Source of the DNA: Patiria pectinifera
Lineage: Eukaryota; Echinodermata; Asteroidea; Valvatida; Asterinidae
Assembly (NCBI GenBank): GCA_029964075.1
Contig: CM057147.1
Location: forward strand, 13,351,513-13,415,512
Direction: 5' to 3'
Length of the DNA stretch: 64,000 nucleotides
This document shows, one piece after another, positions 1 through 11,663 of the stretch (within the stretch, counting starts at the first letter, position 1; every line of letters starts with the position of its first letter). Below the pieces are notes generated by a model that saw nothing but the letters and a program-made list of their open reading frames with translations, did no database searches and was not told the origin of the DNA. Both the position numbers and the translations under genes were made by a program.

Positions 1-341
1 TGCGCGCGCGTCGCCGTAGCCATGCGCGTCGGCAAAATGAAAAAGTTTTTTTTTTCAATGAAAGATGATGTCTCAAAACCGCCAAACTCACTGGTTTGAC
101 TGGAATCCTGCTGCTGCACAATTTTAACGTGTTTTTAGATTGGGTTATAGTCGAGAATAAGCTTTATGTGGCCTCTCTGGACTCCCATATTATTTGCACT
201 AAGTTTAGTCGGGCACCATTTGCAGTCATCAGCCGACACTTGAAGCAAAAAAATCAGGTAAAAAAAAAAAAAAAAGCCGCGTCGCCGCACCACTTTTTGG
301 GCAAGCTCCATACCAGAAACCGGAGACTTTTTTTTGGCCTA
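1..341 (-). mobile_element. MITE family A, copy 1 (cut by window edge)
   Basis: This is the same ~370-bp sequence as at 9042-9416 and 10522-10886, in the opposite orientation. Its right end carries the family terminal motif CATACCAGAAACCGGAGAC followed by a T run and GGCCTA. The mirror motif is lost beyond base 1. The interior has the family landmarks: the AAACCGCCAAACTCACTGG block, the AAGCTTTATGTGGCC block and an A-rich run before GCCGCGTCGCCGC. It has no coding capacity, and the short open frame inside it is a by-product. Confidence 0.85.
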
Positions 342-430
342 ATGTATATTAATCGTTTATCTTGAGACAAAATACAAGCAGACAGATTGCAAAGAACTGT
401 CAAAAGAACCATTATCACTGATAATGTAAC

Positions 431-1950
431 TTAGTATATTTTAATTTGATACTTAGACAAAATACAAGCAGACAGATTACAAAATAACTGTCCCAATACT
501 TGTGCATAACAGAACTGAAGCTGCAAAGGTCGAATCTTCTGTTCGATTGTTGTAGAACCTTGCAAAGGTACTGGCATTAGTCCAGTCTGCAGTATGAAGT
601 ATATCTTGAAGTGATAGACCCTAAGCCAAAGCAGTTGAAGTTGATGCACTTCTGAAACTATGAGTGCAGTATAGACATTTGTGTCTATCCCTGCTGCACG
701 GAGTATACTTTTCATCCATCTTGCCAATGTACCAGTTGTCACACCTTCATGCATGTGGTTTTCTTGTGGAAATAAATAGTTCTGAGACAGAATTTCTTAT
801 CTTTTCTCTTCTGCCAAGGTAATCTTTCAAGGTTGAAAAATGCATAACGTATGGTTTCCCTCACAGGCTGGCAGAGTTAATTTATTATTAGAGAAACCTA
901 TGATGTCTGACTAAGACTAATGAATGATAAATATCGGAGCCGAAATGAATGGACAAGGGAGACACGATTGTGCAGTATTGATACCTCGTGTGAGAGTATA
1001 TAATTTAGTACATGCCATTCAGGTCAAGGGTCATAAGCATATACTGCTCTAGAACACATGCAGTGAAAGGTGGCTATACAAATGCATTGCAATAATGTAA
1101 ACATTACACCTGTCTTAGGACAGTTAGTTTTAAGTAATTCCATAACTGTAATATAACGACAATTATCTGAAAAGACAAAATATCGTTTGTCTAGGGCAGC
1201 AAGCGTCTGAGTTCGCTGTGCCGTTACGAAAGCCAACAAGTTAACTGATTTTGTTTGCTAAGGTTGAGTTGCGAAAGACGTTTACTATCAGGTAAACTTG
1301 AAATGTGATCTAATAAAGTGGATACTTTCCACATTTTTGAATATCTTTGATTTGGTGGTGTGGAATTAAAAATCCCTTTTAGTAGACGAACATTGAGAGG
1401 GAGTTGCCCAACAGGATGACCTCCTGTTAAAGGCAGATTCATTGACATCCTGACCTGTACACATTTAAGGTAGAGTAAGACTTTCCTTCTGAATGATCGT
1501 GAGCCGGAAAATTAGCAATATCTAGAACAGATGACGGAAATGGATCAATTGTCCTTCCACTGCACCAGCTAACCCAACATTTCCAGGCAGACTCAAACTG
1601 CTTTTCCGTGCCCTGTCTACAAGAATTTGAGATGAGCTTGGTAGCGTCACTCGAAAGTCCCTTTGCTTTCCATCGTTGCCTGAGATGGTCCAAGCGGCTA
1701 ATCTTAGGCTCAGAGGTTGGATTTGCTGAGGTTTGTTTAGAGCGGTCTGTGACAGTTGGATTGGTTGTGCTTCACACATTGAGAGTAGCTGAGGCAACCA
1801 GGCTTGAGTTGGCCGACAAGGGGCGATTACTAGACATAATTCTGTCCTGTCCCTGGAAATCTTGTCCAGGATTCTGGGTAGCAAACAAAATGGAGGAAAA
1901 TATAAGGAGATACATTCCCACATAAAATTGTTAACGCATCTACAGCCCAA
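431..1950 (-). pseudogene. DIRS-type tyrosine recombinase, decayed
   Basis: Minus-strand pieces in several frames line up with the tyrosine recombinase (YR) of DIRS-type retrotransposons. The N-terminal core-binding part is at 1439-1693 (MDHLRQRWKAKGLSSDATK, then an FESAWKCWVSWC block). The middle part is at 1224-1448 (GGHPVGQLPLNVRLLKGIF). The start of the catalytic part is near 1200-1239 (LAFVTAQRTQTLAALD), and the C-terminal part is at 600-754 (GTLARWMKSILRAAGID). The typical HSFRSASTST motif follows after a frame change at about 655, and a stop codon lies just downstream. YR elements of this class integrate through a circular intermediate. At least three frame changes and internal stops make it non-functional. 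Confidence 0.8.
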
Positions 1951-1985
1951 GCATATGGATCAATTTTTTTATGAAACATACTGAT

Positions 1986-2944
1986 TCAATTTTCGATTTT
2001 CACAAGACGCGAAAAGGTCAACGTCAGGGCAGAGGGTATCATATGTTTGACAATATGATCAAAGACTAAACACTTGATATTTATTTCTTTGTTCAACTCT
2101 TCACGAGAAAGAAGATCGGCCGTGACTTGGTTTTGCCGGCAATGTGCGTTGCAGATAAGTAAATGTTCTTTTGCAAACACCACTTAGAAAATTGTGGTTG
2201 AAATCTGGTTTAAGGAAACCGTAGATTTTGGAGATGCATGATACAGCCGTGCTGTTATCTAATTTTATGAGAACATGTGCAGTTTGCACGTGTGAACACA
2301 GACTGAGCAGTGCATTTTGCACAGCTAGGAGCTCTAACACATTATTATGAAGTCTTTCCACTTACCCTGTGCATAGGAATTGTCTGTATGACAGACTGCT
2401 CCCCATCCCAGTTTACTGTCATCTGTGGAGAAAACAATATCGATAGATGGTAATTTTATATTACATTATACTCCATCTGAGGAAACCGTAAACCACCATT
2501 AAATTTCTTCAAGACATGGTGTGGTATCAATATGGGCGTCATAGTTACCCGATTTGGACTGAAGTGCTTTAACTTTGGCAACTTCCATCTGACTTCTTGC
2601 TGATGCTACTACAGGTTTAATAACCTAAGTAAAAATTCTAGGGGCTGATGATAAGCCAAATGGTAAGCAAGTAAAGCAGAAAAAAATTCTGCCCAAAGAG
2701 AAGCAAAGATAAGGTTTATCCTCTCACACATTGGAATAGAAGAGTAAGCATCTTTCAGGTCAATTGACGTGAGAAAGTCATTAACTTGAATTAGGTTTTT
2801 CACGAGCTTGATATTTTCCATTTTGAAATGCTCGTACGACACAAATTTGTTAAGATCTTTCAAATTTATAGCTGGTCTCAATCCACCTGTCTTTTTCGCT
2901 ATTAGAAAAATGTTCGACAGAAACCGGCATTCAGCCAGAGGAAC
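1986..2944 (-). pseudogene. DIRS-type reverse transcriptase and RNase H remnant
   Basis: The minus-strand frame 2609-2881 reads RPAINLKDLNKFVSYEHFKM and then FLTSIDLKDAYSSIPM. This is the typical start of the fingers and palm of DIRS and Gypsy-like reverse transcriptases, where the first catalytic Asp is in SIDLKDAY. Frame 2101-2361 reads VLELLAVQNALLSL and then VLIKLDNSTAVSCISKI, a typical RNase H core (E and D active-site positions) of DIRS elements. The palm YxDD region between them is not readable, so part of the enzyme is deleted or badly frameshifted. It lies between the gag remnant (upstream on this strand) and the recombinase, the usual DIRS order. Confidence 0.8.
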
Positions 2945-4300
2945 TTATTTCTTTTGAGGTTTTGAGGTTTGAATTGGACAGCTCAAGAAATCAATTTTAC
3001 AACCTGATATGGTGTTTAGAATCCACGTATCAGGAGTGATTAGAGACCAATCGTCCTTGTGTAATTTTAGTCTCCCGGCACTTGCCAATGGAGAGGATAG
3101 CAGGTCTGATTTTACATACCCGTTTGTTTCTGAAGTAGGCTTCGTTGCAGTAGATGGTTTGTTAGATCTATGCTGCCAGGTGGATCGCCCACGGCTGTGT
3201 TGGGGAACATTCGAACCCCGAGAAGATGAACGCCAGAAGCGTCTGTCTCCAGTGGGCCCGCTGTAGTTTGCGGACGAGCCTTTGCCTGCTCTCTGCTGGT
3301 TATAAGGCCCATAACAGCGATAGTAAGGCTTATTTTTCCTCTTGTCTAAGGTCAATTATTTGCCTGCTTTGTAGGCTTCAGCTACATGTTTCATTGTATT
3401 GTTCATATCTTCCCGAACAACATTTCTGAGACGGGAGTATTGCGGGAAAACAGACCGCGATACACGGGGTTGAGGACTTGTTTCAGTTCCCCATCAACGT
3501 TTCATACTTAGTTCATAGGAGGCGTTCCCTGCAAGGGTAATGCTATCGAAAGCAAGTTCCTTTAACTTGTCAATGTTCAAAAATTGGCCTGACTTTGTTG
3601 CATCACGCAATTCAGTCAACATTTTGCAGTAAGGAAGCAAACCTTTGAGAACTTGTTTTTGGATTTTCTGTAAGATCACGTCCTTGGATCTAGCTGAGGC
3701 GGGGATGGTTCCCCAAAGTTCACTGTCTATTCTGGGTGCCGACACGGCTACTGCATTTTTTTTTGCAATTTTTTGCAATTTTTGCATACGTCTCCTTCTT
3801 GATTGGCAAAGTTACCGCTTTTACAGCTCTTTCTGCTAGTTGCTAAATATCTCGGGGCCTTTAGCCTCACTGTCATTGTAATATCTTCACTTGGAAAACG
3901 TCAAAATCAGCTTGCGCTGTAATGGCTTGGTTATCCGCCAGTACACTGGTCGGATCAAACTCAGAATTGAGCTGGGCCGTATGCCAGAGCTTCCTGGCTT
4001 AGTAGCTCGTCTACAAACTCCTCTTCGTACTGAGCCGAGACTTCAAACTGGGGTGGACTACCAGCGGAGTTGCTGGGGCCGCCGTGCTTTGCACGTTCGG
4101 ATGACGAGTCACGGGAATGTGTCAGTGACGCCAGCATATTTTACATGAAATTGACAGAAGCCAATAACTTCTGGATACCGTCGGCGTTGGCCTGAACCGG
4201 AATTTCTATAGATTCTTTGAATGTATTGTGTGATCCGCATGCCTGGTACCTGAAAGGAATGCAAAGGCTCTGTAGAATTCAACGAAGTGTTATGCACGTG
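2945..4300 (-). pseudogene. DIRS-type gag-like ORF remnant
   Basis: The minus-strand frame 3494-3787 contains RIDSELWGTIPASARSKDV followed by a Gln/Lys-Leu-rich helix, which resembles the capsid-like region of DIRS gag proteins. Frame 2945-3355 continues with a basic Arg/Gly/Ser-rich stretch and then LHKDDWSLITPDTWILNTI, the conserved block that leads into the RT. An acidic N-terminal part can be followed to about 4200-4300 in another frame (EEEFVDELLSQEALAYGP, DPTSVLADNQAITAQADF). Frame changes separate the blocks. Together with the RT/RNase H and recombinase remnants it defines one element at about 431-4300. Confidence 0.7.
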
Positions 4301-4310
4301 TAATAGAATT

Positions 4311-5189
4311 AGACTCCACTATTTGTAATGTGAAAACGTTCGATGATCTGGGCAGAATGCCCCTGCCCGCAAACTGGAAAACCCATTCTCGGGGGACATC
4401 TTGTTTTTCTAGAAGCGTCGGTAGTAGGTTTTTACGCTTTTTGAAGTAGTTTGATTGTGTCCCGATCCCGGAATCGACACGCTACAACTGAAAAGCCCGA
4501 CTGTGTCATGTGTACAGGTAAGTGTTCTAGACCCAACGAATTTACCATCAGTTTGGTACGAAAGCACACCGTTTTGATGAAGTGACACATCTGTGCACAC
4601 TGATGCAAAACCGAGTTTTGAGAAACTTGAGTTTGAATTTGGTGAATTTTTCAATTGGCATTTTTGTGTATATTTTTCCCCCAGAATTGAAAAATATAAA
4701 ACTGAGACAATAGCTCAGGAGTTAAATAGCCAAAAACAATTATCTCTGTTCATAAAATCATGTTTAATTAGAAGATATTAATTACTAAAGATATCTGTCA
4801 CTTCGTCAAAACGGAAAATTTACTTATTAACAAAAATGAGGCATACGTTTGTACACAGCGCGTGCGCGTATATAAAATGTAAAGAACGCAGATGCGTCAC
4901 TTCGACAAAACGAAAATCGTGGAGGCTTCATATTTCTAAATATAGCACACGTGTTAACTCAATGAGAGTAAGTGACACGGAGAGATTTGTCACTTCGTCA
5001 AAACGAAAAACTTAGTGTGTAGCACCTTCCACACTTTGTGCAATTAGCGTAGTTAACGAACGATGGAATTTTGTGGCTCGAAATTTGGTAATTATGTAGA
5101 GGACAACATAAAATGTTAGAATATCCAAAAATCTCAGATTTCAGAAAATCTCGGTTTTGGACGGATGCGTCACTTCGTCAAAACGGTAA
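4311..5189. repeat. Spaced repeat of GTCACTTCGTCAAAACG
   Basis: The 17-base motif GTCACTTCGTCAAAACG occurs at 4797, 4896 (one change), 4989 and 5169, and once inverted near 4571-4586. Spacings are 99, 93 and 180 bases, roughly one or two units of ~93. The sequence between copies is AT-rich and not clearly repeated. No gene is visible. It lies just outside the 5' side of the DIRS remnant. Confidence 0.6.
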
Positions 5190-5454
5190 CGTAATGTGGC
5201 ATGGACATGAACATACATGTTTCCGTGTCAGAGTTAAAAAGTGGTGATTTTTGAAAAATAAAGTTTTTTTATCAAGTTATGACTCTGCTGTTATCCCTAA
5301 TAATTTAAGTTCCTTTTATATAAGCGGATTTCGATACTGAATTTCAAAATTGATTATCTAATCTTCTGCAACATTTATTTGGAAACATTCAAATCAAGCT
5401 GGAGTAAGACACATGAAAATTAATTCCTTTTCTATTGAATGACGTTTTCAGGAC
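5190..5454 (+). repeat. Dispersed repeat R1, copy 1
   Basis: This stretch is similar, with gaps, to 60375-60640. Shared blocks include GGTGRTTTTTGAAAAATA-like text, GCGGATTTCGATACTGAA, and a block ending in an AGCTGG motif. The copy is interrupted on its right by the 5455-8153 element. It has no coding potential. Confidence 0.55.
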
Positions 5455-8153
5455 ATTGGGTCGTATGTATAAAAACTAGCAAATGCTAGGAAGTTTAAGT
5501 AAAATCTAAAAGCATTTACTCCAGAGTACAAGCATTAGGGAAAAGCAAATGCTTGATTCCGTATGAATAAAAGTTTTCCTTTACTGTTCAGCATTTACTA
5601 GACTACAGGTAGTAATAGTGGGGCTGTTGAGTGATACGATTGTGCACTTTGTGACTAACGCATGAAACTCTGCACGTTGGTTCTTCATGCCAGGAAGAAA
5701 ATTTTCAGATGTGGAGACATTTCATATTTGACCTCTGGTGACCTTTGAGAGGTCAATGACCTTTACATACACTATTTATAATAATTGTTTTTGAAAACAC
5801 CACTTTCCTATGACCCAAGTCTATGTCATAGGTCTTTAGGCCATGAAATGAAGATCAGGTGTAAAAGCAAAAAAAATATTTGACCTTAAGTGACCTTCCA
5901 GAGGTCAATGACCTTTGTATATCAATTGATCGTCATTATGATTTACTCTTTAAACCCCAACTTTTTCAAGACCAAGACTTATTCAAGGCCGAGTTTTAAT
6001 GTTATGTGTTCATGTTATGATTTTTTCATATGTAGGGCATTTCATATCTGACCTATGGTGACCTTCAAGAGGTCAATAAACTTCGTATGCCCTATTCATA
6101 GATATTTATGAGATGTATTATTCAAAACCCAACTATTTCAAGATCCAGGTCTAAAAGTTGGCTCTTTATGACATGAAAATAATTTTCAGACATGGGGACA
6201 TCATATCTGACCTTTGGAACCCTTTGATTGGTCAATGAACTTTATATACCTTATTTGTCGCTAACACTTTTTTTGTGACCCAAGCCTCAATATTACAAAA
6301 GAAAAGGTATTGCACATATTAGTATACGCTCATGTAATGAATTTATATCCCACAAGAAAATTGGGGTGACATCTGACCTCCATTTCCCTAACATGTTGAG
6401 ACTGGGATAGAAAACTGTTGGACTTTCTTTACAATGTAATATATACAAATGTCTAACATTAGTCACTCTTTGTAAAGATTGTAAAGAAAGTCCACTATTA
6501 GTCACTCTTGTGTACTTATTACACTCTGTGGTATCTAGATAGATGGACTTGGGTCACCACATTTTTAACCATTTTACCAATTTTAACCATTTTTAACCAT
6601 TTAGACTTGGGTCATGAAAAGTGGCATTTGGAATATTAAATAGACAAATAGCGGTAAATAGGGTATGTAAAGTTCATTGACCTCTTAAAGGTCAGCAGGT
6701 GTCAAATATGAATGTTCACACAACTGAAAATTCTGTGCATGTCACGAAAAGCTATTGAACCTTTAAACCTGGGTCATAAAAAATGGGGTTTTGAATAGTA
6801 AATCTTATAAATATCTATTAATAGGGCATACAAAGTTCATTGACCTCTTGAAGGTCACCAGAGGTCAGATATGAAGTGTCCTTCATATGAAAATGATTTT
6901 CATGGCATGAACACCTAACTTTTAGAGTTGGGTCTTGAAAAAGTTGGGATTTAAAGTGTAAATATTATAAATAACAATAAATACTGTATATATAGGTTAT
7001 TGACCTCTGAAAGGTCACCGGAGGTCAAGTTTATTCTTTTTTTTTTTTTACATCTGATCATTATTTCCAGTTCCTGAAGACCTATGACATAGACTGAGGT
7101 CATATAAATTAGTGTTTTCAAGAACAACTATTAAAACTAGTCTATATAAAGGTCATTGATCTCTCAAAGGTCACCAGAGGTCAAATATGAAATTTCCCCA
7201 CATCTGGAAATTTTCGCCATGGCATGAAGAACCGACATGCGAAGTTTTATGCTTTACTTTGCATGGATGAATGATTGTCAACAATAGGGTCTCTTTTGTG
7301 TGAACGAACTGCCACACACACACACAGAGGGTTTGCACGTAGGGTATAGTCCAAATCAAGGTGATGAATATAGTACATGTAGTAGTACATTTGATCCTCA
7401 AATCCAGCAAAATCATGACACTTTAAACCAGTTGCAGAATGCAGAAAGTATACTTTCATTATTCATGAAAATTGCAAAGGTCCCGTAGACGTCACAATTG
7501 CATAAAATCCCAGCCATGTGTTAAAGCGGGTAAAATCATACCCACATTCAATACACACATAGTTTTGTTTATTGAAATATTAACAAAATAAAATAATAGT
7601 TGGCAAAGATTAGTTACCTTTAAAAACTAAAAAAAATGTGATTTTGTTCAGTCCCAAGGGTGCCGTTGGATAACATTTCTCCTAACTCATTCTATGCCGC
7701 ACTGAATTTCAGGCTAACATATCGTGAACAAAATGCGAAATTATTAAAGGTAAAAGTAATAATAAAACAATAATTAAATTCCGTATAAATGTTATTCAAA
7801 ATACAGGTAATATATAGTTTATTAACATTTTGTCTTAATTTTGGGGCGATTAATATTACTAAACGCAGCAGTTTTTGCGCAGAAGTATTTGCTTTATATT
7901 TTCAAGGTTGCCCCAATCCAGCCTTGAAAAATGACCAGTAAATACTTGGAATCTGAAGCATTTACTCATTTTTATTCATACGAAATGAAGAAGTAGTCTA
8001 GCAAAAGCTAACAAGCACCAAGTAAATACTTTTAGCTTTCAGTAAATGCTTTCCAGCAAGAGCATTAGCTTCATTTTTTTATTCATACAAATGCAAGTAA
8101 ATGCTTCAAAATAGTAGTAAAAACAATGCTAGTTTTTATACATACGACCCAAT
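5455..8153. mobile_element. Foldback-like element with short TIRs and long inverted arms
   Basis: The left end ATTGGGTCGTATGTATAAAA is matched by its reverse complement at 8134-8153 (TTTTATACATACGACCCAAT). Subterminal zones on both sides carry many copies of AGCATTTACT / AAGTAAATGCTT in both orientations. The core at about 5655-7260 is a long inverted repeat. No transposase is visible, so the element is non-autonomous. The architecture recalls foldback elements such as the TU elements described from sea urchins, but membership of that family is not shown. The target duplication is unclear; a 2-bp AT is possible. Confidence 0.75.
5655..7260. repeat. Long inverted repeat of ~160-bp units with AGGTCA half-sites
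   Basis: Four units in the left arm (marked by TGACCT near 5729, 5881, 6049 and 6209) mirror four units in the right arm (near 6679, 6841, 7000 and 7158). The centre is marked by GGACTTTCTTTACAAT at about 6420 and ATTGTAAAGAAAGTCC at about 6479. The unit core is TGACCT-N4-TGACCT-N5-AGGTCA-A-TGACCT. Flanking text such as CTTCATGCCAGG and CCATGGCATGAAG also mirrors. No open frame of note is present. Confidence 0.8.
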
Positions 8154-9041
8154 ATCGGTCAACAATTTGTGACATAATCAGGTGGTGATACGTTATCCGT
8201 TGGTTACTACATTATCAGTTGTAACAACATTCATTGACTCTTGTACTTTTCTTCAAACGGTTTCACTTGTTACCTCTCAAATGTACAAAACTGTACACAT
8301 GTTGTCTTGGATTCCTCGTTCAATAAGTAATATTTTGTTTACATTGTTCACAATGTTTGGTTGAAATAATAATTGAGTATTGCGTTGTTCCAGTTGAAGA
8401 ACGCATGAACTGTCCTGATTGATTTTGTTAGAGTTGTTCACCTCTTTTAAAACTTAGAATCAATCTTTCAACCTTTAATATCTCAAATATTATCACAACC
8501 AATTCTAACTACTTGCGCACGCGAGATTCGGCCGAAAATTGGTATCTTTAACAAAAATTGTCTGCGCATGCGCAAATCGTCCCCCGGAGAATGTGTAAAT
8601 CACTTTCATGTCGGTTCAAACATGACACTATCGCGTGGCGTCCTCCTCTTTACTAGACTACACCTCAAGCATTATTTTTGGTACTATTTTACCTGAATAG
8701 TTTGGCTCTAAATTAATCTCAAGCTATAAATAACATCTTCTGCGCATGCGCAAATCTTTCCCAATTCAGTCACTTCATAACAAGGCTTACGTACAATCCT
8801 CATCTTCAGACCCTCAACTTGATCCTCAACTTGATCCGCAATCCACAACTTGATCCTCAACTTGATCCAATTATGATGTTCAAATTGGTCCTCAACGGGG
8901 CATGATTTGCCCCTCACCTACAACTGTCATGCGTCGTCGGGAATGCACTCGAACGTCTTTTCCAGTGGTCAGCCCCAACTTTTCCTTTAATTTTTACCGT
9001 TGATGGGGTGCTTGTGGTGCACGGATCCCATAAGTCGGTAT
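8154..9041. other. Non-coding stretch with small repeats
   Basis: No gene is recognised. The motif TCTGCGCATGCGCAAATC occurs near 8562 and 8740. Around 8813-8865 there is a short array of CTCAACTTGATC units. The 60- and 69-codon open frames here have no recognisable content. Confidence 0.5.
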
Positions 9042-9416
9042 CTAAGGCCAAAAAAAGTCTCCGGTTTCTGGTATGGAGCTTGCCCAATAAGTGGTGCTGC
9101 GACGCGGCTGTTTTTTTTTTTTTTACCTGATTTTTTTTGCTTCCAATGTCGGCTGATGACTGCAAATGGTGCCCGACTAAACTTAGTGCAAATATATGGG
9201 AGTCCAGAGAGACCACATGAAGCTTATTCTCGACCATAACCCAATCTAAAAACACGTTAAAATTGTGTAGCAGCATGATTCCAGTCAAACCAATGAGTTT
9301 GGCGGTTTTGAGACATCATCTTTTATTGAAAAAAAAACTTTCCATTTTGCCGACGCGCATGGCAACGGCGACGCGCGCGCATACCAGAAACCGGAGACTT
9401 TTTTTTTTGGCCTTAG
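9042..9416 (+). mobile_element. MITE family A, copy 2 (complete)
   Basis: It starts CTAAGGCCAAAAAAAGTCTC and ends with the inverted form ...GGAGACTTTTTTTTTTGGCCTTAG, so the terminal inverted repeats are about 35 bp. The interior matches copies 1 and 3. It is about 375 bp and non-coding. Two hexamer-like GACGCG clusters sit next to the inner TIR edges. Confidence 0.85.
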
Positions 9417-10521
9417 GATGCAGCCTCATACAAGCAACCTGTCGGCTGGCTCCTCAGGCCGAATACAAAAAAACATGTTTCTCGTCCGGGTGTTTCAAAA
9501 AAAAGGAGGAAGCGGGGCTTTTTATTTTTTGTCATGTTTTATTTTCAATGAAATACTTTTTAAAAAATGAATAACATAATATAATACATTTGCGGGGTGA
9601 ATATTCAAGAGAGGTCACCCACTGAAAAAAGGCGCTCTCTCTTGCCCACAATATTTAAAAAAAAAAAGTGTATATGGACCTTATAGGTAGCAGTCATCAA
9701 GGCAATACATTTGTCTTGCTGTGACATACCAGAAATAAACCTTTTAAGCACTCACTGTTACTGAATTAAAATAACGAAGGATGCCCTATAAGATGGCCGC
9801 TATACGCATTAAGTCTACCCATGAGGTCTAAGAAATACGAAGGCTGCTCAAATTTAAGGAATAAGTCAATCTGGCATGAAATTTCATCATGGTCTACGTC
9901 AAAGTGAAAATGCAAAAAACGCTGCTCCGTCCCATTAATTCAAAACTTATTTTTCGATTCATTGACATTCAACGGTTGTATTCAAAATGCTATCAAAAGC
10001 TTGGAAAACACAACGACTATCCTCTATCAATATAATTTCTGTAGAAATATAACTATGCAGTTTTTCTAGTATATATTTTCCTGCTCAGTCTTGCAATTGA
10101 CTTTGTATTTCGTTAATCTTTCAGAAATTTGAGATAATTAACACACTGTTTTAATGCAACTCAAAATAATTATAATATACACGACTACATGTACTTGTCG
10201 CACAGATTGTTCATATCATTAAGGGAATTATTGTAATTAAGGAAATTATTGTTGTTAATGTATTTTTACTCTGTTGGACGGTTTTTAATCAAATTTGGTA
10301 TACTACTTTTAATTGGATAGTTGTATTTTTGGGAGACAGGTGTTTTTACCAATTGATCTGAATAAATAAAGTATTATTCCCTCCTGTATGCTCATTGTCT
10401 CTGTCCCTTTGCCAGATTCATGCTATTGTGTCTCATTCAGTGCACATCACTGGAGTTCGTTTCATTCCCTTTAACGCGTTTCTATCATTCCGTTCCCCTG
10501 TGAGCGTCCTTCGTTTGTATT
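9417..10521. other. AT-rich non-coding stretch
   Basis: This lies between two MITE copies. I see no gene, no RNA gene and no strong repeat. Homopolymer A/T runs and short AT-rich words dominate. Confidence 0.5.
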
Positions 10522-10886
10522 CTAAGGCCAAAAAGTCTCCGGTTTCTGGTATGGAGCTTGCCTAAAAGTGGTGCGGCGACGCGGCTTTTTTTTTTTTTAC
10601 CTGATTTTTTTGCTTCAAATGTCGGCTGATGACTGCAAATGGTGCCCGACTAAACTTAGTGCAAATATATGGGAGTCCAGAGAGGCCACATAAAGCTTAT
10701 TCTCGACCATAACCCAATCTCAAAACACGTTAAAATTGTGCAGCAGCATGATTCCAGTCAAACCAGTGAGTTTGGCGGTTTTGAGACATCATCTTTCATT
10801 GAAAAAAAACTTTTTCATTTTGCCGACGCGCATGGCTACGGCGACGCGCGCGCATACCAGAAACCGGAGACATTTTTTTTTGCCTA
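10522..10886 (+). mobile_element. MITE family A, copy 3 (complete)
   Basis: It begins CTAAGGCCAAAAAGTCTCCG and ends CATACCAGAAACCGGAGACA, a T run and GCCTA. It is ~365 bp and nearly identical to the other copies, including the AAGCTTATTCTCGACC block. It lies about 500 bp upstream of the PKS start codon. Confidence 0.85.
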
Positions 10887-11392
10887 ATCTTATGAAATGT
10901 TAGCTCAGTGAATGTTGTATATTAAAATGTAAATTTCTCGCCAAATCTTTTAGCCTGCCAGCTTATTTCAGGATATCTGGCCACATTGCTTGGTTTCAAT
11001 TACAAGTGTGCACAGTATAGTTTACACAGCATGTCAGATATGGTAATCTAGTTGCTGCTGTTTCAACTACGATGATTGAGTACATGCAGTGTTACATACA
11101 CAACTTGGTCAAACATACTGCGCATGTCAAATGTTCTCATTTACATGTTACTAAATGTATAGTACGTCTACGTACACCTTTGCTTTTCAAAAGCTGACGA
11201 AGGTATATGTCTCTGGCTGATCACCATCCCATGATTATGCGTCATGCAACTTAATACCCTCCCAGGCGGAACAGTAATCTAAATGCAAAATCGTTTGTGC
11301 TTTTCCATGACGTTAACTTATCCATGTCGTTCATGTTCTTTCACGACATACAGACAAGTAAACAAGCTCATTCCGGATCACATGGTACAGAC
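10887..11392. other. Upstream region of the PKS gene
   Basis: No other gene is visible. The PKS reading frame is open for ~96 bases before the chosen ATG and includes in-frame ATGs at 11324 and 11333, so part of this could be coding or 5' UTR. I could not identify a convincing TATA box with a matched start site. Confidence 0.4.
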
Positions 11393-11663
11393 ATGGACGC
11401 GGAAAACCCCTGCCAAAACCAGAAAGTGGCTATAGTGGGCATAGGCTGTCGCTATGGCAACGGGATCGACAACGTCAAGAAGTTTTGGGAGATGTTGGTG
11501 AAGGGGTTGGACTGTACCACGTCGGTGCCTGCAGATCGCTTCGATGCCAGCTACTTCCTAAGTCCTGGAGAGAAGAGGGCGGGCAAGATGTACATCAAGA
11601 ACGGTGGCTACATCTCTCAGGACCCGTACATGTTCGACAGGCAGTTTTTCCACATGCCACCCG
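11393..11663 (+). CDS. PKS exon 1 (start of ketosynthase)
   Basis: This exon encodes the KS N-terminus: VAIVGIGCRYGNGIDNVKKF and then ADRFDASYF. I chose the ATG at 11393 because it has G at -3 and G at +4 and sits about ten residues before the conserved VAIVGIGCR. In-frame ATGs at 11324 and 11333 have weaker context. The donor is CCCG|GTAAGT, phase 1, and the split Gly/Asp codon is completed by exon 2. Confidence 0.8.

Noticed and set aside
8914-9288. 124-codon minus-strand frame
   Set aside because: It lies on a MITE that recurs four more times with different frames. It is not a gene.
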